From Streptococcus thermophilus (GTDB lineage Bacteria; Actinomycetota; Actinomycetes; Mycobacteriales; Mycobacteriaceae): 64,000 nt of DNA. The stretch lies in contig UYIL01000003.1 of the NCBI GenBank assembly GCA_900618065.1, positions 1,488,001-1,552,000 of the forward strand. Direction: 5' to 3'. Made by a program: the position numbers and the translations under genes. Below the pieces are notes generated by a model. It had not been told where the DNA came from and did not search any database. It worked only from the letters and a program-made list of their open reading frames with translations. Positions 9,455 to 19,317 of the stretch are shown here, one piece after another (position 1 is the first letter of the stretch; every line of letters begins with the position of its first letter).

Positions 9455-10108
9455 TTAGACCACTGGCGGACGGCCAGGGTGGGCGCCCTCTGCAAAGCCA
9501 GCTTCGTAGAGGAGATCGAGCACCTCAACCCCAGCTAAATAGGCCTCAATTTCCTGCGCGTACAGCGGGAAAAGACCCAAGAAGTGGACTGTCTCACCGC
9601 CGAACTGTGTCCTGAGGAGGTTGAATTCGGTGTCAAGGGAAACTGCGCCACCAAGCACGAATCCGGAGAAGTCACTGCCCGGATAAGTTTCCTCTAACGA
9701 CTCACCCCACTGGGAGGACGAACCGTACGACAAAAACGAGTGCGCGCTGCGGGGCATGCGTGCGGTCATCTTCATCAGGTCCAGCGGCCACGAGATATCT
9801 TCCCGGCCTTCGTTTGCGCTGGATGTGACCTCATCCAGTGGCCAGTCACCCGGCAGAGTCATGATCAACTCGATCCGGTCGAGTTCTTCTCTGCCTGGTG
9901 GCATTTCCATCTTGTACCAGCTCATGCCCGATGTGACCAGCGTCCAAACAGGACGCTTTTCGGTGGGCCGCCAGCAATAGATGTGGACTGGCTGTCCATC
10001 TAGTCCGAGCATTTCGTGGTACACCCAGTAGTCTTCACCGAGAACGGGTGTGAACCGCGAAGCGACGAGGTCGTCGGGATTGAACTCTTGTCCTGCAATG
10101 TTGTCCAT
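9455..10108 (-). CDS. Suppressor-of-fused (SUFU) domain protein
   Basis: A 217-residue soluble protein resembling bacterial SUFU-family proteins: the block VWTLVTSGMSWYKM near residues 50-63, the RIELIMTLP strand, WPLDLMK and the C-terminal HFLGLFPLYAQE motif with an EVLDLLYE helix. Start is placed at ATG 10108; the longer frame to 10234 runs into glgP and its extra residues are not SUFU-like. In polymorphic toxin systems SUFU-domain proteins commonly act as immunity proteins (established for the superfamily), but no toxin gene lies next to this one. It follows glgP by 20 bases on the same strand. Codon use is less GC-biased than in glgP, hinting at later acquisition. Confidence 0.82.
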   Translation of the reverse strand: MDNIAGQEFNPDDLVASRFTPVLGEDYWVYHEMLGLDGQPVHIYCWRPTEKRPVWTLVTSGMSWYKMEMPPGREELDRIELIMTLPGDWPLDEVTSSANEGREDISWPLDLMKMTARMPRSAHSFLSYGSSSQWGESLEETYPGSDFSGFVLGGAVSLDTEFNLLRTQFGGETVHFLGLFPLYAQEIEAYLAGVEVLDLLYEAGFAEGAHPGRPPVV

Positions 10109-10128
10109 GGTTGGGTACTTGCCGTGGA

Positions 10129-12522
10129 CTAGCGGTTGATCGGGGTCGGCTCGATCTTCCACACCTCGTTCGCGTAGTCGCGGATGGTGCGGTCGGAGGA
10201 GAAGCGGCCGGACTCGCAGATGTTGATCCAGCACATGCGTGCCCAGTGCAGCGGGTCCGCGTAGTACTCGGCTGCCATGCGGTCGCGGGTCTCTTTGTAG
10301 GAGTCAAAGTCACCGAGGACGTAGTACGGATCGGCGGTGTTCCAGCCGCCGTCGATAAGCAGGGAGTCACGCAGGTCGGCGAACATACCGGTGCCGGAGT
10401 CGTCGAGGGTGCCGTCGGTAAGCGCATCGATCGCGCGCTTGATGGCGGGGTTGTTCTCGTAGACCTCCTGGGGCTGGTAGTTCCCCTTGAGCTCCGGCAG
10501 CTCCTCTTCGCGTGCGCCGAAGATGTAGGCGTTTTCCTCGCCGACGGAATCGACGATCTCCACGTTGGCGCCGTCCATGGTGCCCAGGGTCAACGCACCG
10601 TTCATCATGAACTTCATGTTGGAAGTGCCAGAAGCTTCCTTCCCGGCGGTGGAGATCTGCTCTGAGACGTCCGTGGCCGGAATGATCTGCTCCGCCGGGG
10701 AGACGTTGTAGTTCTCCACGAACACAACGCGGAGGAACTCGGAGACCTCCGGGTCGTTGTTCACCAGGTCACCGATGGCGTTGATGAGCTTGATGATGCC
10801 CTTGGCGCGGTCATAACCGGGTGCTGCCTTCGCACCGAAGATGAAGGTGCGCTTGGGCACGTTACGCTCGCCGTCGTGCTTGATGCGGAAGTACAGGTCC
10901 AGGATGTAGAGCGCGTTGAGCAGCTGGCGCTTGTACTCGTGCAGGCGTTTGATTTGGGTGTCGTAGACGGATTCCGGGTCGAGCTCCACGTGCTCGTGGA
11001 CGCGGACCCAGTCGGCGAAGTCGCGCTTATTGGCGGACTTGATTTCGCGCAGTTCTTCCATCACTGCGTCATCGTCGGCGTAGTGGCGAAGTTCCTTGAG
11101 CTTGTCCATGTCGGTGACCCACTCGTCGGAGCCGACCAGACGGTCCAGCAGCGCCGACAGGCGCGGGTTGCACATGCGCAGCCAGCGGCGCGGGGTGACA
11201 CCGTTGGTCTTGTTGTTGAACTTCTCCGGGTACAGCTCGTGCCAGTAGCCCAGGGTGTCGCGTTTGATGATCTCGGTGTGGATCGCGGCGACACCGTTGA
11301 TGGAGTACGCGGCGTAGCAGGCGATCCACGCCATGTGGACCTTGCCGTCGTGAACCGGGGAGTACTTGTGAATCGTGTCGGGGGAAAGCTCCCGGGATGC
11401 CATGTCCTCGCGGTAGCGGCGGTCAATCTCCACGACGATCTCCCACACACGGCCGAAGAGCTGCTGGAAGATGGACACGTCCCAGGTCTCCAAAGCCTCC
11501 TGGAGGACGGTGTGGTTGGTGTAGGCGAAGGTGCCGGTGACAACGTCCCAGGCATCTTCCCAGGTCATGCCGTGGTCGTCGAGCAGGATGCGCATGAGCT
11601 CCGGGATGCCCAGCACAGGGTGGGTGTCGTTGAGCTGCACGGAGTTGTACTGAGCGAAGCCGCGCAGGTCTTCGCCGTGGTGTGCAATGTAATTGTCCAC
11701 CATCTCTTGCAGCGAAGCGGAGACGAAGAAGTACTGCTGGCGCACACGCAGCACCTTGCCGTCGTAGGTGGTGTCGTTCGGGTACAGCACGCGGGTCAGG
11801 TCGTGGACGGCCTCGCGCTCCAGGATGGCGTCGGAGAAGCGCTGAGAGTTGAATGCGTCGTAGTCGAACTCGCGCATCGGGGAGGCATCCCACAGGCGCA
11901 GGGTGCCCACGTTGTCGGTGCCGTAACCGGTGATCGGCATGTCGTAGGGGATGGCGCGGACGTGCATATCGTCGAATTTCACGGTGCGTTGCTGCGTGCC
12001 GCGGCGGACTGCGAACGGGTGGAAGCTCTCACGCCAAGCGTCCGGGTGCTCCTTCTGGAAGCCGTCGACGATTTCCTGGCGGAACAGGCCATAACGGTAG
12101 AGAATGCCGTAGCCGGTGACCGGGTAGTCCTGGGCGGCGGCAGAGTCGAGGAAGCACGCGGCGAGGCGGCCCAAACCGCCGTTACCCAGTGCTGCGTCGT
12201 GCTCCGCTTCGAGTACGTCGAGGAAGTCGTGGCCGTTTTCTGCTGCCGCGCGTTTCGCGTCATCCACCAGGCCAAGGTTAGTCAGGTTGTTCAACAGGGC
12301 GCGGCCCATGAGGAACTCTGCGGAGAAGTACGCCTGCTGGCGGGTCGCGGCGTACGTCTCGCGGGTCGCCTCCCACTTGTCGCCGATGTTCTCGATCACG
12401 GCTAGGGAGAGGCCCGTCCAGAACTTTTTGCGGGATGCGGAGTCGGGGGTGGAACCAGAGACCGAGCGGACGTGGCCTCCAACAGTGTCAACGAATGCGG
12501 GCGGCTGTGCTGGCATGTTCAT
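10129..12522 (-). CDS. glgP: Glycogen/maltodextrin phosphorylase
   Basis: A 797-residue GT35 enzyme that phosphorolyses alpha-1,4-glucans to glucose 1-phosphate. The PLP-lysine motif EASGTSNMKFMMNG lies near residue 637, and ALGNGGLGRLAACFLDS (about residues 120-135) is the conserved N-terminal block. Length is typical. The protein ends TPINR just before the SUFU gene. A long open frame on the opposite strand (10876-12405) is a GC-rich shadow. It contains a CGTCGATAAGC copy at 10350 encoding Leu-Leu-Ile-Asp. Start ATG 12522 has a GAGG-type ribosome-binding site (TGAGGTAAAC) upstream. Confidence 0.97.
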   Translation of the reverse strand: MNMPAQPPAFVDTVGGHVRSVSGSTPDSASRKKFWTGLSLAVIENIGDKWEATRETYAATRQQAYFSAEFLMGRALLNNLTNLGLVDDAKRAAAENGHDFLDVLEAEHDAALGNGGLGRLAACFLDSAAAQDYPVTGYGILYRYGLFRQEIVDGFQKEHPDAWRESFHPFAVRRGTQQRTVKFDDMHVRAIPYDMPITGYGTDNVGTLRLWDASPMREFDYDAFNSQRFSDAILEREAVHDLTRVLYPNDTTYDGKVLRVRQQYFFVSASLQEMVDNYIAHHGEDLRGFAQYNSVQLNDTHPVLGIPELMRILLDDHGMTWEDAWDVVTGTFAYTNHTVLQEALETWDVSIFQQLFGRVWEIVVEIDRRYREDMASRELSPDTIHKYSPVHDGKVHMAWIACYAAYSINGVAAIHTEIIKRDTLGYWHELYPEKFNNKTNGVTPRRWLRMCNPRLSALLDRLVGSDEWVTDMDKLKELRHYADDDAVMEELREIKSANKRDFADWVRVHEHVELDPESVYDTQIKRLHEYKRQLLNALYILDLYFRIKHDGERNVPKRTFIFGAKAAPGYDRAKGIIKLINAIGDLVNNDPEVSEFLRVVFVENYNVSPAEQIIPATDVSEQISTAGKEASGTSNMKFMMNGALTLGTMDGANVEIVDSVGEENAYIFGAREEELPELKGNYQPQEVYENNPAIKRAIDALTDGTLDDSGTGMFADLRDSLLIDGGWNTADPYYVLGDFDSYKETRDRMAAEYYADPLHWARMCWINICESGRFSSDRTIRDYANEVWKIEPTPINR

Positions 12523-12644
12523 TGCGGTGTTTACCTCAGTTACTCATCTGGTTTTCATCTGGGTGCGCTTTCTTGCGCCCGCCACTGTACCGAGATTGCA
12601 GATACTGGGTGCCGCCCCAACTAGTGCGCCCGGGTTACACACGG

Positions 12645-13955
12645 CTAGTGCAGCACAGGGTTGTACCGCAATGCGTTGCGCAATGGTGAACACTCTGTGG
12701 CGATGCGCAACCCGCTTGCAAGGCGTCCCTCCTCGCGCAGCCGGTAGAGGTTGCTGACCATCCGGTCGCGGATGTCGTATGGCGACAAGGTGTTCACGTA
12801 GACCTTTGTGCCGCCTTCAAAGCCGGCCAAAGTGGACACACGCCACTTCAAATTGATGTGCCACGGCATAGGCATGTCCAAGTCAATGGGTTTGTGGTGC
12901 CATTCCTCGTTGCAGGGCACCTCTGGACCGGTCGCAGCGTGGGCGGCGTGAATGATGTCGGACATGCCACGCACCTCATCCACTGTCTGTCGCCATGGCT
13001 CCGGCGTCGCGGACTTTGAGTAGATGTTCATGGTGGGGTAGCGGTGGCCGATGCCGGCCGTCATCACCGCATAGTCGTTCTCCGCGATGATGAGGTTGTG
13101 GTAGCTGGCGGAGTTGACGCCCCACTCGTTGTAGATATTGGGATTCTGGCGCAGTTTGGCGATTTCGATGTCGGCCTGGACACCGCGTTCGTCGATAGCG
13201 ACGAGCTGCTTGTGCAGGTGCTCGAATGAGGCGCCGGCGGGGGCGAGCCAGTTCTGGAAGACGGACACGTACGGCGCGTAGCGGTTGCGCTCGTAGAGGT
13301 CGCGCAGGGAATCGACGGTGAAGGCGATGAAGGCGTGATGCTCGTCGGGCGTGAGAGTGCCAGACGATGCGAGCTGGGAGGAGTCTTGCGCTCCGTCGAC
13401 GAAGTGGCGCCCGCCGATGATCACGTCGTGTCCACCGCCGAAATACGCGGGCACCAGCGCGAGCAGTTCCTCCTCGCTCAAGTTGTCGTCGTGGCCGCCA
13501 GCTTTCAGGCGCATGCGCACAATCTCGAAGACATGGTGGCGGCCGGCATCGTCGGCGAGATAGCGCTCCATGTGGTCTTCGCGGGAGGTGTCCATGTGGA
13601 AGCCGTAGTTCTTCGCCCAGTAGGCGTAGGAGACGATTTCGAAGAGGTTGGGCACGCGGCGGAACATCGGCTGGGTGTCGTCCAGCTCGTGCGGTAGCAG
13701 ATCGCGGAGGATCTCCCACCCACCGTCGCGCTGGACAATGCGGGATTTCTCCGGCGGGGTTTTCAGCTTCCGGTCTGCGCAGAAATTGCAGGAATCAGTG
13801 AACTCATGCGGCTCCAGGGAGTGCGGTTCTTGCTTGGGTACAGCCAGCGGCCGGTTGCCGCGCCCCGGCACCGTCCATACCTGGGTGCCCGAGAACGGGT
13901 TGTACTGTTTGATGGTTCCGTCCGCCATGTGGCTGATCGGGTCGCGGTGAGTCAT
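12645..13955 (-). CDS. DUF4921 family, GalT/HIT-like nucleotidyl transferase homologue
   Basis: A 436-residue protein similar in layout to galactose-1-phosphate uridylyltransferases. CNFCADRK near residue 57 resembles the GalT zinc-site CxxC, and FEHLHKQLV near residue 245 matches the His-x-His-x-Gln motif that carries the nucleotidylated His in GalT/HIT enzymes. The family is known to me as DUF4921 in corynebacteria; its substrate is undefined. The neighbour glgP yields glucose 1-phosphate, so a sugar-1-phosphate substrate is a reasonable inference only. Start ATG 13955 has TAGCCT (complement of 13964-13969) 8 nt upstream, a probable leaderless promoter that diverges from the next gene. Confidence 0.8.
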   Translation of the reverse strand: MTHRDPISHMADGTIKQYNPFSGTQVWTVPGRGNRPLAVPKQEPHSLEPHEFTDSCNFCADRKLKTPPEKSRIVQRDGGWEILRDLLPHELDDTQPMFRRVPNLFEIVSYAYWAKNYGFHMDTSREDHMERYLADDAGRHHVFEIVRMRLKAGGHDDNLSEEELLALVPAYFGGGHDVIIGGRHFVDGAQDSSQLASSGTLTPDEHHAFIAFTVDSLRDLYERNRYAPYVSVFQNWLAPAGASFEHLHKQLVAIDERGVQADIEIAKLRQNPNIYNEWGVNSASYHNLIIAENDYAVMTAGIGHRYPTMNIYSKSATPEPWRQTVDEVRGMSDIIHAAHAATGPEVPCNEEWHHKPIDLDMPMPWHINLKWRVSTLAGFEGGTKVYVNTLSPYDIRDRMVSNLYRLREEGRLASGLRIATECSPLRNALRYNPVLH

Positions 13956-13986
13956 GTCACCTAAGGCTATTAGCTAGTGTGTCCTC

Positions 13987-14382
13987 ATGCCTGCTATTCA
14001 GTTTGACGTGCTTGTTCCTGACGTTTCCGCCGCGAGCGAAGTGGGGGAGGCCTTCACCCGGGCGGTGGAGATCTTGGTGCGCCGCGGCAAGCTTAGCGAC
14101 GGCTCCGTCCGCCACGTTGGCACCCCCGACCTGCACGAGGACACTCTCGAACAGCTGCGCAACGCCTACCGCGAGGAGCGTGGGGAAGAACCGGACGGAG
14201 CGGTCGTGCACCGCTACCTCATTGAGGCTGAAGGGGCGAGCTCGATGAACAGCCTGGCGATGGGTCTGTCCCGTGTGCTCACCCCGAAGGCAGATCTGCC
14301 GAAGGACCCGGTGGCGCTGGAGCGTCAGATGGACTTCGAGCTTCCGGCTGTCTATCCCTGGGCCGTGGAAGTGTTGAGGTAG
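13987..14382 (+). CDS. Conserved hypothetical protein
   Basis: A 131-residue soluble, acidic protein (LVPDVSAASEVGEAF near the N-terminus; ends AVEVLR). No catalytic motif or membrane segment is visible and I do not recognise the family. TAGTGT six bases before ATG 13987 suggests leaderless expression, divergent from the DUF4921 gene. Its last 31 bases overlap the 3' end of the glycerate kinase gene on the other strand. Confidence 0.7.
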   Translation: MPAIQFDVLVPDVSAASEVGEAFTRAVEILVRRGKLSDGSVRHVGTPDLHEDTLEQLRNAYREERGEEPDGAVVHRYLIEAEGASSMNSLAMGLSRVLTPKADLPKDPVALERQMDFELPAVYPWAVEVLR

Positions 14383-15554
14383 TCCACTGCGGCTTGCGCG
14401 CCGGCGCGGATGAGCTGGTCGCGAACCGCCTCTTCCGACTCGCCTGGCTCACCGATCTCCACTTTGATCGCCCCGTCCGGCAGTTCTGCTTCGAAGCCGC
14501 CCGCGATGACTGCGACGGTCGCGCCTGTGCCGGTAGCGAGCTCGGCGACGACGGAGACGACCTTGCCGCCCGCGGACTGCTCGTCATACTTTCCTTCGCC
14601 AGTGACCACGAGGTTGGCCTCGGCAATTTTCTCTTTCAGGCCGTAGGCGGAGGCGACCGTGCGGGCGCCGGAGACAACGTGGACGTGCTCATCGTTGCCG
14701 TGAAGCAACCGCGACAGCCACGTGATGCCCACAGGTAATGCACCGGCGGCGCCGTAACCGGGTTGGTCTGGGTCGACGCCGGTGAACTCACAGAAGTGGT
14801 GCAATGCTGCGTCGACACGCTCGATCTCTTTCTCGCTCGCGCCCTTTTGCGGGCCGAAGACACGCGCAGCGCCGCGCGGGCCGGTGGCGGGGAACTCTGA
14901 ATCCGCCAGCAGCACCCAGTCCACAGACGCTGCCGGAATGTTCAGCTGGGCGGTGTCGATGTCGTGGAGGTCACCCAAGTTTCCGCCACCATGGCGCAAG
15001 GGGCGGCCGTTGGCATCCATCGGGTTAGCGCCCAAGGCGACGAGGATGCCCGTGCCGCCGTCGATTGTGGCGGATCCGCCCATGCCCAGAACGATCGTTG
15101 TCGCGCCGCGGCTTTGCGCATCGGCGATGAGGACTCCTGTGCCATATGTGTCCCCGGTGAGCGGGACCGGTTTGTCTTTCACTGCGGGCAGTCCAGTCGC
15201 CGCCGAGACATCGATATACGCGGTTTCCTCCGCGGCGTTGTAGACGTAGCTCGCCTCGGTTAAGCGCCCGGCGGCGTCGGTGGTGGGAAGGGTGACCACG
15301 GTGCCGCCGAAAAGCGATGCGGTGCCTTCGCCGCCGTCGGCCATAGGCATGTGCTCAATGTCACAGTCGATGATGACGGACTGGATTCCTTCAGCGATCC
15401 ACTCCGCGGCGTCGGCGGCGCAAGCCGTGCCCTTGAACGAGTCCGGGGCGACGATGACGCGCATTGTTTGTGCGTCTACCCGGAAATTGGCAGGTAATCC
15501 GATGTTCTCTTCTTCGTCGGTGCGCGGGCCGGGTGCGGGGTAGGGGTGCGTCAT
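14352..15554 (-). CDS. Glycerate kinase family protein
   Basis: A 400-residue type II glycerate kinase (GarK/GlxK family) that phosphorylates D-glycerate with ATP. Family motifs include VIVAPDSFKGT near residue 32, MADGGEGT near 70, DVSAATGL, GMGGSATIDGG near 155 and a VTGEGKYDEQS block near 330. ATG 15554 is chosen because AAGGA lies 7 nt upstream and because the longer frame to 15662 adds non-conserved residues; the polar first 35 residues before VIVAPDSFKG are longer than in most homologues. The promoter region holds a perfect 9-bp inverted repeat (15576-15599). Confidence 0.9.
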   Translation of the reverse strand: MTHPYPAPGPRTDEEENIGLPANFRVDAQTMRVIVAPDSFKGTACAADAAEWIAEGIQSVIIDCDIEHMPMADGGEGTASLFGGTVVTLPTTDAAGRLTEASYVYNAAEETAYIDVSAATGLPAVKDKPVPLTGDTYGTGVLIADAQSRGATTIVLGMGGSATIDGGTGILVALGANPMDANGRPLRHGGGNLGDLHDIDTAQLNIPAASVDWVLLADSEFPATGPRGAARVFGPQKGASEKEIERVDAALHHFCEFTGVDPDQPGYGAAGALPVGITWLSRLLHGNDEHVHVVSGARTVASAYGLKEKIAEANLVVTGEGKYDEQSAGGKVVSVVAELATGTGATVAVIAGGFEAELPDGAIKVEIGEPGESEEAVRDQLIRAGAQAAVDYLNTSTAQG

Positions 15555-15575
15555 CGAAGTCCTTCGTTCTTTGCT

Positions 15576-15599
15576 CGTCCAGCTGGCTAGAGCTGGACG
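15576..15599. promoter_or_regulatory. Perfect 9-bp inverted repeat, candidate operator
   Basis: CGTCCAGCT and AGCTGGACG are separated by six bases, 21 bases upstream of the glycerate kinase start. The symmetry and position fit a regulator-binding site for this gene; it has no T-tract and so is unlikely to be a terminator. The regulator is unknown. Confidence 0.5.
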
Positions 15600-15678
15600 C
15601 GGTAAGTTCATTGCTGCCAGTTGACCCAGACCATAGCAATCGGGCGAGAGAAAAAAGTGCATGAGTGGAAGACAGGAC

Positions 15679-17066
<1,388 letters not shown>

Positions 17067-17088
17067 GACTCGTCCCCCGCAACACACC

Positions 17089-17117
17089 GCCCCGGCCTGC
17101 CGGGGCATTTGTGTTTC
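17089..17117 (+). terminator. Intrinsic terminator after gdhA
   Basis: Seven-base perfect arms GCCCCGG/CCGGGGC (17089-17095, 17100-17106) with a 4-base loop, followed by the T-rich ATTTGTGTTT. Confidence 0.85.
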
Positions 17118-17136
17118 TACCAGTACTTTAGAAGTC

Positions 17137-17922
17137 ATGTACCGCGTATTTGAAGCATTGGATGAACTGGTCACCACTGTTGAGCAGGCGTATGGCGTGC
17201 CCATGACATCGAACTGCATGGTTCCCCGCAACGAAGTGCTCGCGCTCCTTGACGACATCCGTAACGCCCTCCCCGTCGAAGTCGACGACGCCCAAGACGT
17301 CCTGGACAAGCAAGACGAAATTCTCCGTGGCGCCGAGGAGCGTGCAGATGAGATGATCGCTGATGCTGAGGATCAAGCCCAACGTCTCGTGTCCGACGCC
17401 CACAACGAGTCCGAGTCCATGCTTGGTGAGGCCCAGCAGCGCGCCACCATGCTCGTCGCTACCGCTGAGGACGATGCGAACACGCTCGTCGCTCGTGCCC
17501 GCGAGGAAGCAGACACAACGGTCGACCGCGCCCGCCGCGAGTCTGAGCGCCTTATCGCCGACGGTAATGAGTCCTACGAGCGCTCCGTCGCTGAGGGCCG
17601 GGAAGAGCAGCAGCGTCTCGTCTCCGAGGCGGAGGTCACCCGGCGCGCCGACGAGGAAGCGCACCGCATCGTCGAGACCGCCCACACCGAGTCCAACCGT
17701 CTGCGCACCGAATGCGACGAGTACGTCGACTCCAAGCTCGGCGAGTTCGAAGACAGCCTCACCAGCGTTTTGCGCACCGTCTCTTCCGACCGATCTGCCC
17801 TGCGGCACGGTGCCGGAGCCTCCGGCCGCGCTGCGCAAGCCGACGGGTACGCCCGTTACGACCGTGAGCGCGCTGAGCGTCCAGACCGTGCTGACCGTGC
17901 CCGGCGACCGCGCTCGAACTAG
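17137..17922 (+). CDS. sepIVA: SepIVA-like DivIVA-domain coiled-coil protein
   Basis: A 261-residue protein with an N-terminal conserved segment (YRVFEALDELVTTVEQAYG, then MVPRNEVLALLDDIRNALP) followed by a long Glu/Ala/Arg-rich coiled coil from about residue 45 to 200 and a disordered Arg/Asp-rich tail. The position immediately ahead of DUF177-rnc-mutM matches mycobacterial SepIVA (Rv2927c), which takes part in septum formation and polar growth. TACTTT (17124-17129) sits 7 nt before ATG 17137, indicating a leaderless transcript. Assignment is by synteny and architecture; general coiled coils of this composition are poorly discriminating. Confidence 0.83.
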   Translation: MYRVFEALDELVTTVEQAYGVPMTSNCMVPRNEVLALLDDIRNALPVEVDDAQDVLDKQDEILRGAEERADEMIADAEDQAQRLVSDAHNESESMLGEAQQRATMLVATAEDDANTLVARAREEADTTVDRARRESERLIADGNESYERSVAEGREEQQRLVSEAEVTRRADEEAHRIVETAHTESNRLRTECDEYVDSKLGEFEDSLTSVLRTVSSDRSALRHGAGASGRAAQADGYARYDRERAERPDRADRARRPRSN

Positions 17923-17998
17923 CTCAGCGCGGCCTGCGTCACCCCGTTCTGGCTGAGTCTTCTCGCCGGGACAGGGACACGGTAGGCTTGTGCCCGTT

Positions 17999-18559
17999 AT
18001 GGCTACGAATCCGTTTGTCTTCGATGTAGCCGACGTCCAGCGTGGCGACGGCCTCCCGAAAACTCTCACCCACACCGGTCCGTCCCCTTCACGCATCGGC
18101 CCCGAGATGATCGCCATCCCGGAAGGGGCCGATGTTGAGGTGGAGGCAACTATCACGCCGCTGGGAAGCGGAGTGCTCGTGGACGCTTCGGCGACCGCCC
18201 AACTCCAAGGCCAGTGCGTGCGCTGTCTGCGCCCGCTGACCCCGACTGAGACCATCACCGTGTCCCAGGTCTTCTCCGGTGATGACGACTTCATTAGCGG
18301 GGATGCAGAAGACGATGCCGATGCCGGCTCTGGCGATGATGTGCCCCGGATTGTGAACGACACCATCGACTTAGAGCAGGCGTTCGTGGACGAAGCGGGC
18401 TTGAACCTGCCGTTCAACCCCACATGTCAGCCGGAGTGCCCGGCTGACTCCGACGTTCCCGCGCCCGACGGTATCTCTGGGGAGGAGTCGGACCGCGTCG
18501 ACCCGCGCTGGGCTGGTCTGGAGAAATTCCTCGGCGACGGGGACACCGGGAGCAAATAG
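17999..18559 (+). CDS. DUF177 (YceD) family protein
   Basis: A 186-residue acidic protein with CVRCLRPL near residue 75 and a C-terminal CQPECPAD, giving a CxxC...CxxxC pattern that may bind metal. DUF177 proteins are linked to 23S rRNA/L32 metabolism in other bacteria. ATG 17999 is preferred to GTG 17990 because TAGGCT at 17983-17988 would be the -10, with the start site near 17996. The stop overlaps the rnc start by one base (TAGTG), so translation is coupled to RNase III. Confidence 0.88.
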   Translation: MATNPFVFDVADVQRGDGLPKTLTHTGPSPSRIGPEMIAIPEGADVEVEATITPLGSGVLVDASATAQLQGQCVRCLRPLTPTETITVSQVFSGDDDFISGDAEDDADAGSGDDVPRIVNDTIDLEQAFVDEAGLNLPFNPTCQPECPADSDVPAPDGISGEESDRVDPRWAGLEKFLGDGDTGSK

Positions 18560-19317
18560 TGCCGCGGGCGAAGAAGAACAAAATCTCGGGCGAAAAGGCG
18601 TGGGCTCAGGCTTTCGCCAAAATTGACCACGCTCCGCTGCTTGAACGTCTCGGTGTCGACATCGAGCCCGATCTGCTGAGGTTGGCATTGACGCACCGCT
18701 CGTTCGCCAATGAGCACGGTGCCCTGCCGAACAATGAGCGCTTGGAGTTCGTCGGCGATGCCGTGCTGGGTCTGACCATAGCCAATGAGTTGTTCGACCG
18801 TTTCCCTTCCCGCCCAGAGTCCGACCTATCGCCGATGCGTGCCCGTATCGTTTCCCGCTACGGGTTGGCGGATGTCGCTCGCAGTATCGACCTTGGTGCG
18901 CATGTTCTTTTGGGTAAAGGCGAAGAAGCTACTGGCGGTCGCAAGAAGGACTCGATTTTGGCGGACACGACAGAGGCTGTATTGGGCGCGATTTACCGGC
19001 AGCACGGCTTTGACGTGACCCGTGATATGATCAACCGACTGTTCGACGACAAGATCGTTAACGCGCACTGGATCCAGGATTGGAAGACGGAGCTGCAAGA
19101 GCGCGTCGCAGAACTCGGCGGCAATCCGCCTGTGTACACGGCCACGGCTAAAGGGCCGGAGCATGAGCAGATCTTCACTGCGAAGGTGTCCATCGATGGT
19201 GTCTGCCGCGGCGTTGGCCGGGGCCAGAACAAGAAGACTGCGGAGCAGAACTCCGCCCGTGAGGCATTCTTCTACCTCAAGGAGCACCCTGAAGCTGTCG
19301 CGTTGAGGCAGAAGTAG
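18559..19317 (+). CDS. rnc: Ribonuclease III
   Basis: A 252-residue double-strand RNase acting in rRNA processing. The RNase III signature NNERLEFVGDAVLGL lies near residues 60-74, with the second acidic metal site in LADTTEAVLGA near 135, and a C-terminal double-stranded RNA-binding domain (PPVYTATAKGPEHEQIF onwards). The start is GTG, overlapping the previous stop codon by one base; the stop TAG directly abuts the mutM ATG. Confidence 0.97.
   Translation: MPRAKKNKISGEKAWAQAFAKIDHAPLLERLGVDIEPDLLRLALTHRSFANEHGALPNNERLEFVGDAVLGLTIANELFDRFPSRPESDLSPMRARIVSRYGLADVARSIDLGAHVLLGKGEEATGGRKKDSILADTTEAVLGAIYRQHGFDVTRDMINRLFDDKIVNAHWIQDWKTELQERVAELGGNPPVYTATAKGPEHEQIFTAKVSIDGVCRGVGRGQNKKTAEQNSAREAFFYLKEHPEAVALRQK

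Noticed and set aside
10876..12405. Open frame of 509 codons on the plus strand opposite glgP
   Set aside because: It is the GC-rich shadow of glgP; residues are dominated by Val, Asp, Gly and His with no family motif, and the glgP frame is fully conserved.
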